From Pleodorina starrii (lineage: Eukaryota; Chlorophyta; Chlorophyceae; Chlamydomonadales; Volvocaceae), in contig BRXU01000014.1 of the NCBI GenBank assembly GCA_030267565.1, positions 2,082,001-2,146,000 of the forward strand: a DNA stretch of 64,000 bases, written 5' to 3'. A program made the position numbers and the translations under genes. This document shows, one piece after another, positions 1 to 12,560 of the stretch. The number at the start of each line of letters is the position of its first letter. Position 1 is the first letter of the stretch. The notes under the pieces are model-generated. The model had not been told where the DNA came from. It saw nothing but the letters and a program-made list of their open reading frames with translations, and made no database searches.

Positions 1-3000
1 GCAAATGCACTGGCTGGGCCTCACGCGAGTGGGTCAGCCCAGCAAAGCCTGAGGCCCGAAGGAGAGGGGCCAGAGCGCTGGGGATTCGGAAGGAGGGGTG
101 CGGCAGCTGATGGGGCAGGGGCTGGAGGTGCGGACTGCGCCGGTGTGCAGCGGGGTGCCTGAGAGTGAGTTGAGTTGAGGAGTGCATGAGCGGAGTTGGA
201 GTGCAAAGGAGTGGGGAGGGATGCATGAGCAGAGAGGGAGCGCAGGAGTGGCGTGGGCGTTGTTCTTCTCTTCGTCGCAGGGGACGCGCGGGGGGCCGGG
301 GGCTGCAGCGGCTGTGCATGGGCTGATGGCGGCTGATGTATTCTTTGCAGCTGCCGCGCTCCCGGGTGACTTTGTAGGGCTTGGTCCGTGTACATGTGCG
401 CTGGTTGCTCTTGCCTACCGTGTCGAACCCAGTCGGATTCCCGTGTAATGGCCACCCATCCGCCAGGGAATGTTCTGCCCCCAGGGGTGAAACCCGTTGA
501 GGACTTTCGTGGGCTTTCCGCCGTAGCGTCCGCCGTAGGGTCTGTGAGATGACTTTCCAGCACCACGATCGGTATGTAACATAAAATAGGGTCCGTCGGT
601 CGTCCCGTCGGTCAGGACATCAAGTCAAGAGCATGGACGACACGCCGCCGCACCCGGTAGGGGTCTTCAAGGACACCACAGCATCTCCGCACAATATCGT
701 ACTGTCGTACAGCAGGCCCAGGCCGTCACCATCAGCATGGGAAAAGTGCCTTCTATAGCGGGGTCGAACACGACTGGTGGGGTCGTTCGGGAACGGGGCC
801 CCCCTTTCCACACACGCCCGGAACGCAGGGCGACCGCACACGCCTGCAACCATGCAGGGCGCAACAATGCACGTACACGTGCGCACACACACACGCACAA
901 ACAAACACACACAGACACACTTGCTGTGAACGCACACACAGACACACACACACAGACACACTTGCTGTGAACGCACACACGAGCGGTGCAGACGCAAAGC
1001 AAAGCTGGTTGAGAAGCCAGCACACACTCACCGTCACCGCCACCGCGCCGCGACACGCAAGGCCGCTCCTCCTAGACACCTCTAACCTAGCCAGTGTGTG
1101 AATCACCTGCCCGCTGCTTGTGCGCGAACGCCGGTGACACGACACGCACTAAACCCCCAACGCAAACCGCAGCAACGAGCAGCTTGCCACGCCGATCAAA
1201 GACGCAAAGCAAAGACACAGGCCAGGCGCGCTAACAACGCCTAGTAACGAAACGCAAGCAAGCGAACAAGCAAGCAGGGCTGGGGGCCAGGGGAAAAGGC
1301 CCCCGTGCGTTGAAGTCAGTTGAGCCCGGGTCCACGGCAAATGCCGCGGGCGGCCGGTGTTGTTATAAGCCCCGGGGGAAGGGGGCACAGCAAAGGAATG
1401 GTCGAATGGAGGGATTGTGGGTCGATCGCGGGCGGGACAGCGGCCAGCGAGAGCCAGCGCCGCCCTGCGCATCGCGCCCACGCCAAGAGACACAAATAGA
1501 CAATCGTTTCTCTCTTCTGGGTTGGTGTGTACCGCCCTATGTCACCAAAAAAATTGGCCGGCCCTGGCAACCCAGGGCCGCAGCAAGATTAAAGCCGAGC
1601 TCAGGCGCCGCCGGCGCAGGCTGGCCCTCAAATCTACCTTTTTCTTTTCGAGGAGATGCCGAGTTGCCGAACCCAACAACAGCCAACGACTTGACCGCCG
1701 CAACCGCCGCCATGCGCCTCTGCGGCGCAGGCCGGATCGGCTTTCCAACGGACACGGATCTGGGCGCTGAAGCCCGCGTGCAGTACACTCCATGCCTCCA
1801 AGGGCCGTACCCCGAGCGACGGCGGAACCCGCAGCGGATTGTGTAGGTAAGCACTGACATAACATAACATGGCGCGTTTCCCTGCGCAGCGCCCTGGACG
1901 GGAACCTATGGGCGGCGGAAAATTACACACGCGTTGCACGGACACCGCTGCGCGGCAAGAGGCCAGCGGCGGCAGCGGTTGCGGCGGCGCAGCAATCGGC
2001 CCCCGAAAGCAGCCGCCCTGAGGGGTCCCTGTTCTCCGAGTCTGCAAACACTGTTTCCCCCATTTCGCCGAGGCGACGGAGAAGCCACGGAGAAACCAAA
2101 TCATTTCGCCGCAACGTCGCATATAATTGGCAGGGAAGCTAGACAATGGCAAAAACGCTCTGCCAATACAGACCTACTGGCTGATCAACGTTGGCAGACA
2201 CGCTTTTAACGCTGTGACTTAAGAAAAAATCCGCAAGCAAGGCGGCGGCAATTATGGAGCGCAAGTGGAGGCGCCATCGACGCATCAAGAGGTTGTTCAA
2301 GGCACACCCCTCGGTAACTGCCTCTCTGCTCGTCGTCCCCACCTCCGCCTTCTCACCTCGTTTCGCCCCCACACAGCCAGCACGGCGATTCGAAAAACCC
2401 CTCCCGCCATAACCGCGCGAGCCAAGAGCAACCACGCAAGCCCCGGAGACAGTAACCCACAGGCAACAACCGGGTGAAGAGCACCCACGGCGGCGCGTGT
2501 CACGTCAAAAGCAGTTTGTCCCCCGCCCCAGCCGCCCCCCCAAGCTCTCCTCCCCAGTCCTGGGCTCCTCGCAACCCCACACGCACACGCAGCAGTAGTC
2601 CCCCATGGCACACCCCGACACCGGTGCCAGGTACCGTGTCCGTAATCACATAGGAAAGAAAGAAACTACCCACCGCCCCCTTAATGTACACAGTCAGGCC
2701 AGCCGCAGCGGAGGCACCTGCCTCGCGCCTGGCGCCCCCACAACACCACCATCTTCGCCGTGACGGCGCCCATGGAGGCACGGCAGCGCCTGCTGCGGCT
2801 GAGGAGGAGGGCGAACATCGGCAGAGCAAGGAGTCCACGCACTGCCCACAACACGGCGCTGCGGGAAGCAAGACCCGCACCCACGCTTGTCGCCGCCGCC
2901 GCCGCCGCAACTGTTACTGCAGCTGCTCGCCCACACGAATACAGCACCAACCATCAGCGCCCGCATCTCGGCGGGGGCGGGGACTGCAGCTGCTGCTGCA

Positions 3001-4457
3001 CAGCTGCGGGCCGGGCCGGCTGAAAAGACCACCACCCTTGGTGGCCCACCGCTCACCCAACAGCTCCCGCACGCGCACATGACGAAACACCCAAGGGCCT
3101 GCACACAATAATCACCCATTTTTTCTCCGAGAAACATGCCCGTGACAGCAGCAGCGGGCAGGGCGTGCGTGCCATGCAGACTCCCCGGCGGCGCGCCTGT
3201 TGTGCGGCCGCGTGTAGGGAAATCTCGAGCCGCCGCCCACCCAACGAGGCCCCCGCCCTCAAACCTTTAAAATCTCCAAAGATCTGTTTACCCCCCTCCC
3301 CCATGAAAGGCTGTGACACTCAACAACGAAGTGTTCAACGCTCCCCGAACCGCAGTGGGCCCACAAAGCCCAGGGATCCGACTGCGGGCGGGTTTGTGTG
3401 AGTGTGTGTAACTCTGCAGTCGACAAGCAACGCCCCCCCTCTATATATGTGCGCGTGTGTGTGTGTGTGTTCAGCTCGAGTGCCGTGCAGACTGCCCGGC
3501 GGCCCGGCCCTCTCATCCTCCTCCTTCTGACCCGTCAAGAGGTAAGGCCCGAGGACTGCACGTGCCAACGATCAACCGCTCAAATTCACTGTCAGGCTGC
3601 CCAGCGCGGGCGTGTAATTGGCTCCCGCCCGTCCACAACAAGCAGTGTCAAGACACATGTCAAGCGGCGACTTGTCCGGCGCCGCGCTGCCCCGTCAAAC
3701 GGAGGCGCACCGGGTGATGAGCAATGGGCGCCTGAGTGGGCGATATAACCGATTTGCTCCATGTATTTGATATTACGATAGCACACGGACAGGACGGGAC
3801 AGGACGGGGCGTGCCTCGGGAATCTCACATCTCATCCAATCATCCGAAAACCGCTGTCGGCGCGGGGGAGCGCGCGCCAGACCTAGGCCCAGGACTCGGC
3901 CTGCCGGCGCCGTCGCGATCCGTTGGAGCGAACGCGGCCCCTGGTCGTCTTCCTCCTCCTGTTCAACCCCCCCCAACACATCACACACACACACTCTTGC
4001 TTAGGTCCCAAAAGCGCGGCGGCAGCCATTCATGCCCGTCCACCTTTCCGTCCGCGATCACTCTCACTATGGGGTGAATCACACGGCACACAACACACGG
4101 CGCGGCGGAGCTCCGTTGAGCCGCCTCCTCTCCCGTTGCCTCTCCCTCACCCGCCCGCCCCTCATGTAATGCACTGTTCCCACCGGGCCTTCTCCGACGC
4201 CCTCCCAATCCTGGTTGCCTCTGCCCACTCGGCACCGCCCCACAACGCGTCACAACGCCGTCCGCCATGCCCCGCCATACCCTCCTCAGCCCCACCGCTT
4301 GCCGCTACGAAACATGTTGCGGCCGCAGAGCGGAGTGGCGATGCGCCCCCAAGCCGGCATCTTCTTTCCGCCCCCCCATCAGCGTTCATTCGCCCCCCCA
4401 TGCCCTGCTCATTCCCTCCTTTCCTCCTCCCCCTGCTCCCCACTCTACCCCCTCGCC
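1..4457. other. Left flank, no supported gene
   Basis: I find no recognisable coding region here. Open frames are short, overlap on both strands and are rich in Pro, Arg and Ala, as expected of chance frames in GC-rich DNA. The stretch holds CA/GT microsatellites (near 880-980, 3449-3470 and 3980-3995). The end next to 4457 should contain the 3' UTR of the minus-strand gene that stops at 4458. I could not find a convincing TGTAA poly(A) signal for that gene. Confidence 0.5.
880..981. repeat. CA-rich microsatellite with a duplicated 29-bp segment
   Basis: A CA/ACAC tract in which one segment, ending in CTTGCTGTGAACGCACACAC, occurs twice about 43 bp apart. It is a simple-sequence array of the kind common in algal intergenic DNA. 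Confidence 0.85.
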
Positions 4458-7400
4458 TCAGTGCGGCAGGAACGTGAGCGTCCCGCGCAGACCGCCCTCG
4501 TGCAGGTAGTCCGCCCACGCAGTCGTGGCCGGATCGGCGGCGGCAGCGGCGCCCGGGCCCGGGCCGGCGCCGCCGCGGCCGGCGCCGGAGGCTCCTACGC
4601 CACCAGCGGGGCTGCTGGGCCGGTTGCGTAGCGGCAGCGCGGAGGGGCAGCCCATGCCGGCGTCGGGGACGAAGTAGGTCTCGTCTCCGAACGTCCACAC
4701 GAAGACCTCCTCCAGGCGACCGCAGCGCCAGCCGTGCACGCCCAGGCGGATGCCAGCACCCGGCACCACGCCGACAAAGCCGCCGGCGGCGGCGCCCGGC
4801 GCGCGCAGCGCCGCCGGGACGCGGCAGTACACGAACACGCCGGCGACGGACGACGAGCCGCCGCCGGCGCCGCCGGGGCCGGTGCCGCCGCCGCCGCGGC
4901 GCTGCTGCTGGCAGTCGACGAAGACGTGCCACTCGAGGCCGCGACAGAGGATGTACTGCACGACGGCGACGCTGCCGTCCGAACCGCCGCCGTCACCGTC
5001 GGAGATGTCGTCGTTGACGGTGAAGGAGGCGTGCGGCTGCGTGCCGTTGGACAGCGCTTCGCGCAGGCCGTTCTCGGGGATGTGCCACTCGAAGCAAAAG
5101 CCCTCGGCGGGGGAGCCCAGGTACCGCGGCGTCATGTCGTACCACGGCGAGCCGCAGTCGTACATACCGCGCGCGACGTCCACCAGAAGCGCCCGCTCCG
5201 CCGCGCCGGCGTGCACGTAGCGCGTCAGAAACGCCAGCTCCTCGTTCCGCAACTCGAACCAGCGGCCGCCGGGGCGCGCGTTGGCGGCAACGGTGCCGGC
5301 GCTGCCCTTGCCGGCGGCGGAGGCGCCGACCCGTGGTTCCGTCAGCAGCTGCGGCAGCACGGCAGACAGGTAGAAGCCACCCAGCGCCGCCAGCCGCACT
5401 GCGCCGCACACCGCCCGCGCCTGCTCGGCCGTGACCTTATTATTGTTGAACTGCAGCCACAGCGCCACCAGCAGCAGCACCGACGCCTCGGCATCGCTGC
5501 CAAACACCGGGGAGCTCAGGAGGGCGACCAGCGTCTGTGACGGCAGCGACAGCACCTGACGCCGCAGACCGGGCATGTTGAGGACCGAAATCACGTCCAG
5601 TGTCTGAGAGGAGGAGCGCTGCTGCTGCTGCCGCTGCTGCAACGTCGAGGAGTGGAGGTCGCTCGAGTGGGGCCGCATAAGGCTGCGCGGCGGCGGCGGC
5701 GGCGGCGCTGGTGGCGGCGGAAGCGGCAAGGCGGCGGCGGCGGCCGGTGTCTGGCGCGCGTGCAGGTCCAGCACGGCGCCGCCGCCGCCGCCGGCGGCGT
5801 TGGCGCCTGGGCGGGCGCCCGGTGCGGCAGTGGCCCCGGCGGCGCCGTTACGGAGGCCGCCGCCGGGAGCCGAGGCGTTGCTCGAGCCGCTGATCCTGCC
5901 GGCGGCTTCGCCGCCACCGTTCCCTGCAGCGGCGGCGAGGTTGCCTGCTGACGACCTGCCGGACGCGTTCGGCCCGCCACCGGGCGTCCGACCGCCACCC
6001 GTGTTGAGCCGCGCCGCCAGCGCCAGCGCCTCGACGGCGCCGAGCTCGTCGGCGTCGGCGTCCTCCAGCGTGTACGGCAACGAGTTGCGGGGCCGCAGCC
6101 CGCCAGGCTGGGACGGCTGCATCGGCGCCGCCGCAGCTGCCGCGGTGGCCGCCTGCTGTGCCCGGCGCGCCGCCACGCGTACGCTCGCCGGCCGCTTAGG
6201 CGAGCCCTCCACCGAGCGATCCCCGCTGCCCGGTGCGCCGTCCGCCGCCGCGTCTTCATCGTCCTTCACGTCCGACTCGCGCTCGCGCTTCCCCAACGGC
6301 CGCAAGGCGAGGGACCTCAATGCCAGCGACTGGGGCCCTTGCGAGCTCGTTGTCGCGCCGGTCGCCGCCATGGTGCCACTGCGCTCATCCTCCTCCCCGG
6401 CCGGCGCTGCCGCGGTGGTGGCTGCGGTGCCAGCCGCCGCGCCGGCGGCACCGCCGTTGCCAACAGCCGACCCGGGCGCCTCCGCGCCGCCGTTGCCCTC
6501 TTCTCCGCCCTCGCCGCGGCCCGGTGACCAGCCGGCTGTGGGCAACGGCATTGGTGCCCCCTGCTCCGTGTTGAACTTGTAAAGCAACGCGAGCAGGTTG
6601 CCGAGGCCCGGAAGGGGCCGCTGAGCCTCCCCGCCCGTGGCGGCTGCGCCGCCACCGCCGGGCTGCTGCTGCTGCTCCGCCGCTGCCGCCGCCGCCGCCA
6701 CTGCCGCCATATTTGCAAGCGCTGACGGTAGCGGGTCGGCACCCGGCGGCGGCGCTGAGTAGCCGCCGCTCCCGCCGGCGGGCGCTGCGCCGCCGCCGCT
6801 GCTGCCCTGGCCCTGCATGGCGGCGTTGTAGCGCCGGAGCGCCGACATGCTCAAGTCCGGGTTGTTCCGGAGCGCCGCCTCCAGCGGCTCCGAGCCTTGA
6901 TTCCGGAGCCCATTCGCGCCCGAGCCCTGGCCTTGTCCCTGCAAGTGGGTCGCGTGTTTCCGCTGCTGCTGCTGCTCGAGTTCCGATGCCAGGGCGTCCT
7001 CGGCCGCGGCGTACGAATCCTCGAACGCCTCCTCGTACTTGCCGCCGCCGTACTTTTCACGTGCCTGGAGCAGGCGCCGCACATCAAGCATGTTCTTGTC
7101 GATGGATTTGGCGGACGCAAGCTTGGAGGCGGCGTTGGCGCGCTGGTGGGTGGCCGTATCGCCCAGCTCCATGTCCCCGCCATCCTGCTGTCCGTCGGCG
7201 TCGTGGGGGGACTGTTGCTGCAGCAGCATGAGGTGCGGATGCTGCTGCTGCAGCTGCTGCAGCTGTGCGATGTGCGCGAGATGCGGGTGCGACTGCAGAT
7301 CGTCGCGCTTCTGCAGCAGCTGCGTCAGCTGCGCCAGCTGGTCCTGCTGCAGCATCTGCTGCTCCTGCTGCTGCATCTGCTGCTGCATCTGGGCCTGGAG

Positions 7401-8680
7401 GTCGGGGTTGTCCATCATGAGCTGTACGCGGGCAATCATCTCGGCGGCCTGGGGTGGCGGGGGGCCGCACTGGCGCACCGCGATGTCGAACATGGCCTTG
7501 CGGGCGGCGTAGTCGTAGGCGTGGTCGTGGACGGCCAGTGCGTAGGTGCGGAGGAATGAGCGCTTCTGCGTGTCCTTGCAGCGCAACGTAGAGTGCCAGA
7601 TATTCTGCGGTTTGGGATGGGCGCGGTTCTGCTTAGTGGGTTCCGGCCAAAAACGCAAATGGTTACGCCCTCCGCGCCCGGCCAACAGCGCCCTTGCATG
7701 ATCGCAGCCCTTGGCCTGGAAAGTGAAGAGGTTGCCAAAATGATATTGGGAAAGAAAGTAGAAGCTAGGCGCGCTGATAGACGCGCTGAGGTTGCTAACG
7801 GAGAGAAATGTTGAGAAACAGTAACGCCGCACAGTCCGGACCCAGGGCAACGAAGAGCGCACCGCTCGCAACTCCCATGTATAACAAGATCGACCAGGAA
7901 TGCTTACAATGCTGAAACCCCGGGGTGGACCGACGAAGTTGCTTCCTCGCGTCCCGTTCCCAACTTTTATGGAGGGCAACAGTGAAGCCTTGCAAGCGAT
8001 GACGCCGCAGCATTGGATCAAAAGCATGCTAATGAAACGCGCATGCCTCGCCAGTGCCTCACGGCACGACCGACGTTGACAAAATCTAGCGCAGCAATCG
8101 TCGAAGACCCTATCCCTCAGGAGCTCGCGCATTCTGTATGCGTTAAACAAAGAAAGCTGGAAACCCAGAGCACCCACGTAACCCATGTTGGGTGCTCGCG
8201 CTAAACAACGCCCCAATTCCCCAAACGTGGGGAGACCTTCTTGACCCCACAACCTACTTTGACATCGTTCTCGGACCTCAACGGAAGATAGGCTGCAATT
8301 TGAGTCCACCTGCACGCCGCAAAAGGGAGGTGAGAGCCCGCCAGCGACGAGCACACACTTTTGCTGCACCGCTCTCACCTGTTTCCCAGCTCGCAGTGCT
8401 TGATAGCGACGACAGCCTGCTCTGTAGGCGTCCATGGAGGTTTTTTCCTGCCGGCGCGCAGGTCCCCAGCGCTGTCCACTGGTGGTTCGGACTGTATTTT
8501 CGGCCGTTTTGACAACGGCTCCTGTAACATCGCGTCCATAGAGGCAGTCGTGGACGTAGCGGCTGACGTCTTGTGAAAGGTTTCAAGCAGGTCGCGTCCT
8601 CCGTCGAGGTCTCGATTGAGGGCGTCTAGAGAAAGAGAGTAGGGGCCGACGGGGGCCGTCATTGTGCCCATATTCCACAA
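4458..8680 (-). CDS. BACK-like domain protein, Gln/Ala/Gly-rich
   Basis: Function unknown. One long exon (about 7604 down to the TGA at 4458) encodes, in order: a conserved-looking segment with WHSTLRCKDTQKRSFLRTY; a glutamine-rich region with many QQQ runs (about 7200-7410); a long low-complexity Ala/Gly/Ser/Pro region; and a C-terminal folded part. That part begins near LRRQVLSLPSQTLVALL, continues with SVLLLVALWLQFNNN and AVCGAVRLAALGGFYLSAVLP, and ends with a beta-rich section (EGFCFEWHIPENGL, GLEWHVFVDC). This resembles the BACK-type region of volvocine BTB/BACK proteins; no BTB domain is visible. The 5' end is uncertain. A strong donor (AACAG/GTGAGAGC at 8378) ends a first exon. A start at 8680 or 8662 leaves phase 2, but the visible acceptors near 7604 and 7565 need phase 0, which only a start at 8435 satisfies. 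A small middle exon may be missing from my model. Confidence 0.65.
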
Positions 8681-8684
8681 CTGC

Positions 8685-8697
8685 TATATGTATATAT
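8685..8697 (-). promoter_or_regulatory. Possible TATA box of the BACK-like gene
   Basis: On the minus strand this reads TATATACATATAG. It lies only 5 bp before the ATG at 8680. If it is the TATA box, transcription would start near 8660 and translation would begin at or after the ATG at 8662. This is another reason to doubt the most upstream start. Confidence 0.4.
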
Positions 8698-8699
8698 GA

Positions 8700-11600
8700 G
8701 TTAGATAGCCCGCTCCGCTTTGAAGTATAGCTGGGCGATGCAGGGCGGGGTGGTACAACGGTGGTATCAATCCGCCGCGGCCGCGCCTGGCGATGTGACG
8801 TTTTAAGCAAGTTTCCAATTTTCAGGAGCAGTGCGTCCTCTTCACAGAAATGGCAACGCCCATTGCGAAGATGGCGTCCGGCGTGAGCTTTTTCGGTGGG
8901 AGCACAACCTCAGCCCACGGAGTCAGAACACGATTGTTGCAAACTCTTGTCTAATTAACTATTTAACATGGTACAACCTGGCACAGGAACTAGCTCAATT
9001 CGACAATTACTCGGTTACGGACATCGTACGTGATGTTCGCTCACCTGGCATCTCACCGAATGCAGTTGGGCTCCGGATAATAAATTCTGGCTTCTGTACT
9101 TCGCACAGTTTTCGCTTGTCAGTGGGTGCCCCTAGTGGGAGTCCCAGTTAATCGTTATCGTAACCGCCCCATCATAACGCGCAGGCCCAACGGCATGGAC
9201 TGCACTGACGCATAAGTCGAGTCGTGTCGAAAATTACATACTTGACGCATGCTCACTGTGGAAGAAACGCCCGCTAACGTTGTCCGTCGCTGCGAAATTC
9301 TCTTTTCGCGACGCCTGCTTCAGTTACAAGATAGCTGCACCTATGCGGGATTGCTAACCATGTAGAGACACACGTGGAATGAAAAGAGCGCTCACAAAGA
9401 TCCAGCATGTCGTCCAAAACCCTTCCAAACCCTCCTGACATAGGCGGTTCTAGTTGCTCTAGTGCGCGCAATGCGTCATACAATAAAAACTCACTTGTCT
9501 TGGCTTCATCATTTGAAAAAACCTGCATCCCGAGTGTAGGCCTCTCGATATTCGGCGGCCTAGCTTGAACACTAACCCAAGTCGACCCGACCCGCTCACA
9601 CCTCTTCCACCGACCAGTGCAATACATGTAACCACGTGTAACCACCCGTCTGTTGTGCCTCAAAAACTGCCTACAAACCAGCGCTTTGATCAAGAGTGGG
9701 GTTTTACGTTTCAGGCAAGCCGCCTGTCCACCCCGTCCGCATGGTGAGGTGCGGCGGGCAGTGCCAGCTGGCACACGTACGCACTGTACCGACGCGCCCG
9801 TAAGTAAGGGAAAGGCAGTCTCAATCGGCAGCTGTAGAAAGCTCCAACCGACAATGGCGGCCCCAGGCGTGTGGCGTCGTTGTCCCCTTTGCCGCATCGA
9901 AGCGCATTTGTGAGCATTTGTGGCCGGTCATCCCGACTGGCGCCTGCGTCCTGACTGTCCCACGGTCCGAGGAGCACCCCACCCGGCAAGCAATGTCCCC
10001 ATCTCACATTTCCCGTTCAAGATGGCAAGCATTTGCTGTACCAAGCTATGGAGCAAATTGTGTCAGTCGGCCGGCCTTGGATTGCCGGCGGCACAAGTAA
10101 AGTGCATCGCTTTTGGTTGGAGACTTACCCCGCATTCGCCGCCTGCGATCCTTACCAACCACACGAAGCTGCATTGACATAGACTTTGTCGATAACTGAG
10201 AGGTTACGGTGCTCTTTGCGCGCCGTGCCTCCGGAAGACGACGACACAGCTACCGCATTATACACCGCCAGCTGCTGTGTTAGCGGACTTGCAAAACATC
10301 ATAATTATCCTGAACTTGTTTCAGCATCTGAGGGGAGTCCTCGCGCGTTCCAAAGGTGACTTTGTTGTTCGTTGTTGACGTTGGTGAGCGGTAGGTGGCG
10401 GATGCCCACGTTAAGGTATGAGCGGGTCGCTATCAACACTTGCGCATGGTGTAAAATGTTCGTGGTGATGGGAAATATGCTGTGACTAATGTCCTCTGAA
10501 TTTACACGTGTAAGTGCGAGTGCTTCGCCTCGCAAAGTCGAGGACGCTGTCTAGATTGTTCTTGCTGAAGGGCACGACGTCTGGCGCGTACTGCTGTATT
10601 GTTTGAGGCGCAATGATACGGCATGTGGTTACTTCCTCATCGCGTTTCACTTTGGTTGGCGCGGTTTCTTAACAAGCACAGTCTAATTCTTGTTTTGTTC
10701 TGGGATCATCGATAAAAATTTTCACACTGCTGTCAGCATGAATCCAGTTGCTACTCGTTGCTGCCACACGAGGCTCGTTGGGCGCGCCTTTGTAACAAAC
10801 AAATATTGAATTGTTCTTGATGGAGTATTCTTGATGGAGCGTAGCTTTTGACGGACCTCAAGGCGTTTCTTCTCGTACCGGCCTTGGTTCTGGTGCACTC
10901 CATTCCGCCCTTTTCAGCGCCCCTAAACGCAATATCGGCATTAGGTGCTGCATCTGGATGCCCGCAAAACCCACTTGGGGGCTCCATGTGTAAGACCAAG
11001 TTACTGGCAAAGGTTACTGGCACAAGCGGCGGTCTCTTACAAGCGCGGTACTCATAAAAACTAAGGCATGTACACAAATATTACATGCCAATTTATTCTT
11101 TTCGATGGTGAGAGCTCGCCATTGGTAGGCTGTGCACGCATTTTCTTCGTAAAGTTTCGCTCATTACTGGACACTCATTACGGATAGGCTCAATGAATGG
11201 AGGCCGCCGCCCTGGCTCGTGAACTGAGTGGCTAGACACAGATTAAGACAGCAGCCCCTCAGCATATGCGATCATCGCTACCTTTAATCGTCATGCGATG
11301 AACGAATGCGCTAGTGACTAGGCTGTTAGTATTCTCTCCTGGTTAGTATTCTAGCCGGGAAAACCACTAGATTTTTCGCGATCCTCAAACCTTGCAGGAG
11401 CAAGCCGTCCTCTCTCAAAACTGCGCCCCGATGAACATTACGAAACATACACCCGATGAAACCGACGCTGTTACGCGCTTCGTCATAGCGCGCGAACCGT
11501 CAAGACTGCAGAGTCGGTAATATAAAACGAACATCTTGATTCTAACCCTTGGCCCCCGGAATTCGGACTGGCACGAGCAGCGCGCCGGCGTGCCAGAACC

Positions 11601-12560
11601 TGTGCAAACTGTCATGGCAGCATGCAATGAATCACCCATGAATGTGTAAGACGCGTTGCCTTTACCGCGCAAAACAGGAGGGCTTGAGGGGTGAGGGACA
11701 TCGGGCAGACGCGACCTGTGACTGGCGAGCGCTCGTCACGGCTCGACACTCGATCCATCAGCTCCATAGGGCAAAAGAACCGCCCAAGAGCTGCACTGCG
11801 AATAGCTGCTGGAGTAGTTTGTGGTGCAGTAGGGAGCCGCGCGAATACGTAGGACAATGCCCCCTGCCCGACGATGCGGGTTACTTCAGTTGCGATCAGG
11901 GAATCAAGGGTTATCACGGGCGAGAGTTTGGAATCATGACCTTTCTCGCCTTCAGGAGCCTAAACCACAAATACCTGTACTCATGACGCCTAACTGCTCG
12001 GACTTCTGAGGCTTTGAGGGCTCGTGGTCGTCTGCAGCCTAACACACACGTCATGCCTGGGGGGGGATCTAGGGCTTGCTAGGGCAACCCTTGATTGCCG
12101 ACTTCGGCCCCTTGGTGGCCCTACCGGCCTTACTGATCTGTACAGTTGAGCAAGTATCACTTAAGCAGCTTGCACACAACGCGTCAGCGCTCGGGTGAGC
12201 GGCTTGCGGGCAATCACCCAAGCTCCAAGGCCCCGGCGCGCAGGCCGTACAAGCTATAAATCAATTGTAGGGCGATCTTGCAAATGTCAATGCGGGATGA
12301 ACAACAAATCGTGATTGAAATTTCTAATCGGTGTAACGCACGTAAGCCAAAGCAACGGCGTGGGGTGAAATATAATCTCGACGCGGGTTATGTTTTTTCA
12401 ACTCACGTACATTGAGCTTCGGACAGCCTTGCGAAATAAGTTTAAAATGGACGTTGTTTATTATCACCCTTTCCAGGCTAACATAGAATGAATCCTTGAT
12501 CCGAGTCACTCAGAATTTGCAATTGCCAAAAGAGTTCACGAGATCGGTCTTGTATCGGTA
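8700..12560. other. Long intergenic region between divergent genes
   Basis: About 3.9 kb of visibly lower GC than the genes on either side. It separates the minus-strand BACK-like gene from the plus-strand ZIP gene and so should hold both promoters. I see no recognisable gene apart from one unexplained minus-strand ORF (9274-9897). A TATAAT near 12371 is the nearest TATA-like string before the ZIP start. Small direct repeats occur, for example a doubled TTCTTGATGGAG near 10815-10838. Confidence 0.5.
9274..9897 (-). CDS. Unrecognised ORF, 207 codons
   Basis: I do not recognise this protein. The C-terminal half reads like real protein: stretches such as PTLGMQVFSNDEAK, FLLYDALRALEQLEPP and GGFGRVLDDMLDLCER have balanced composition, helical periodicity and little low complexity. 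The N-terminal half is Arg/Thr/Pro-rich and less convincing. No start context, splice partner or promoter is evident. It could be one exon of an unmodelled gene, a decayed mobile-element ORF, or chance. Confidence 0.25.
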   Translation of the reverse strand: MRQRGQRRHTPGAAIVGWSFLQLPIETAFPLLTGASVQCVRVPAGTARRTSPCGRGGQAACLKRKTPLLIKALVCRQFLRHNRRVVTRGYMYCTGRWKRCERVGSTWVSVQARPPNIERPTLGMQVFSNDEAKTSEFLLYDALRALEQLEPPMSGGFGRVLDDMLDLCERSFHSTCVSTWLAIPHRCSYLVTEAGVAKREFRSDGQR

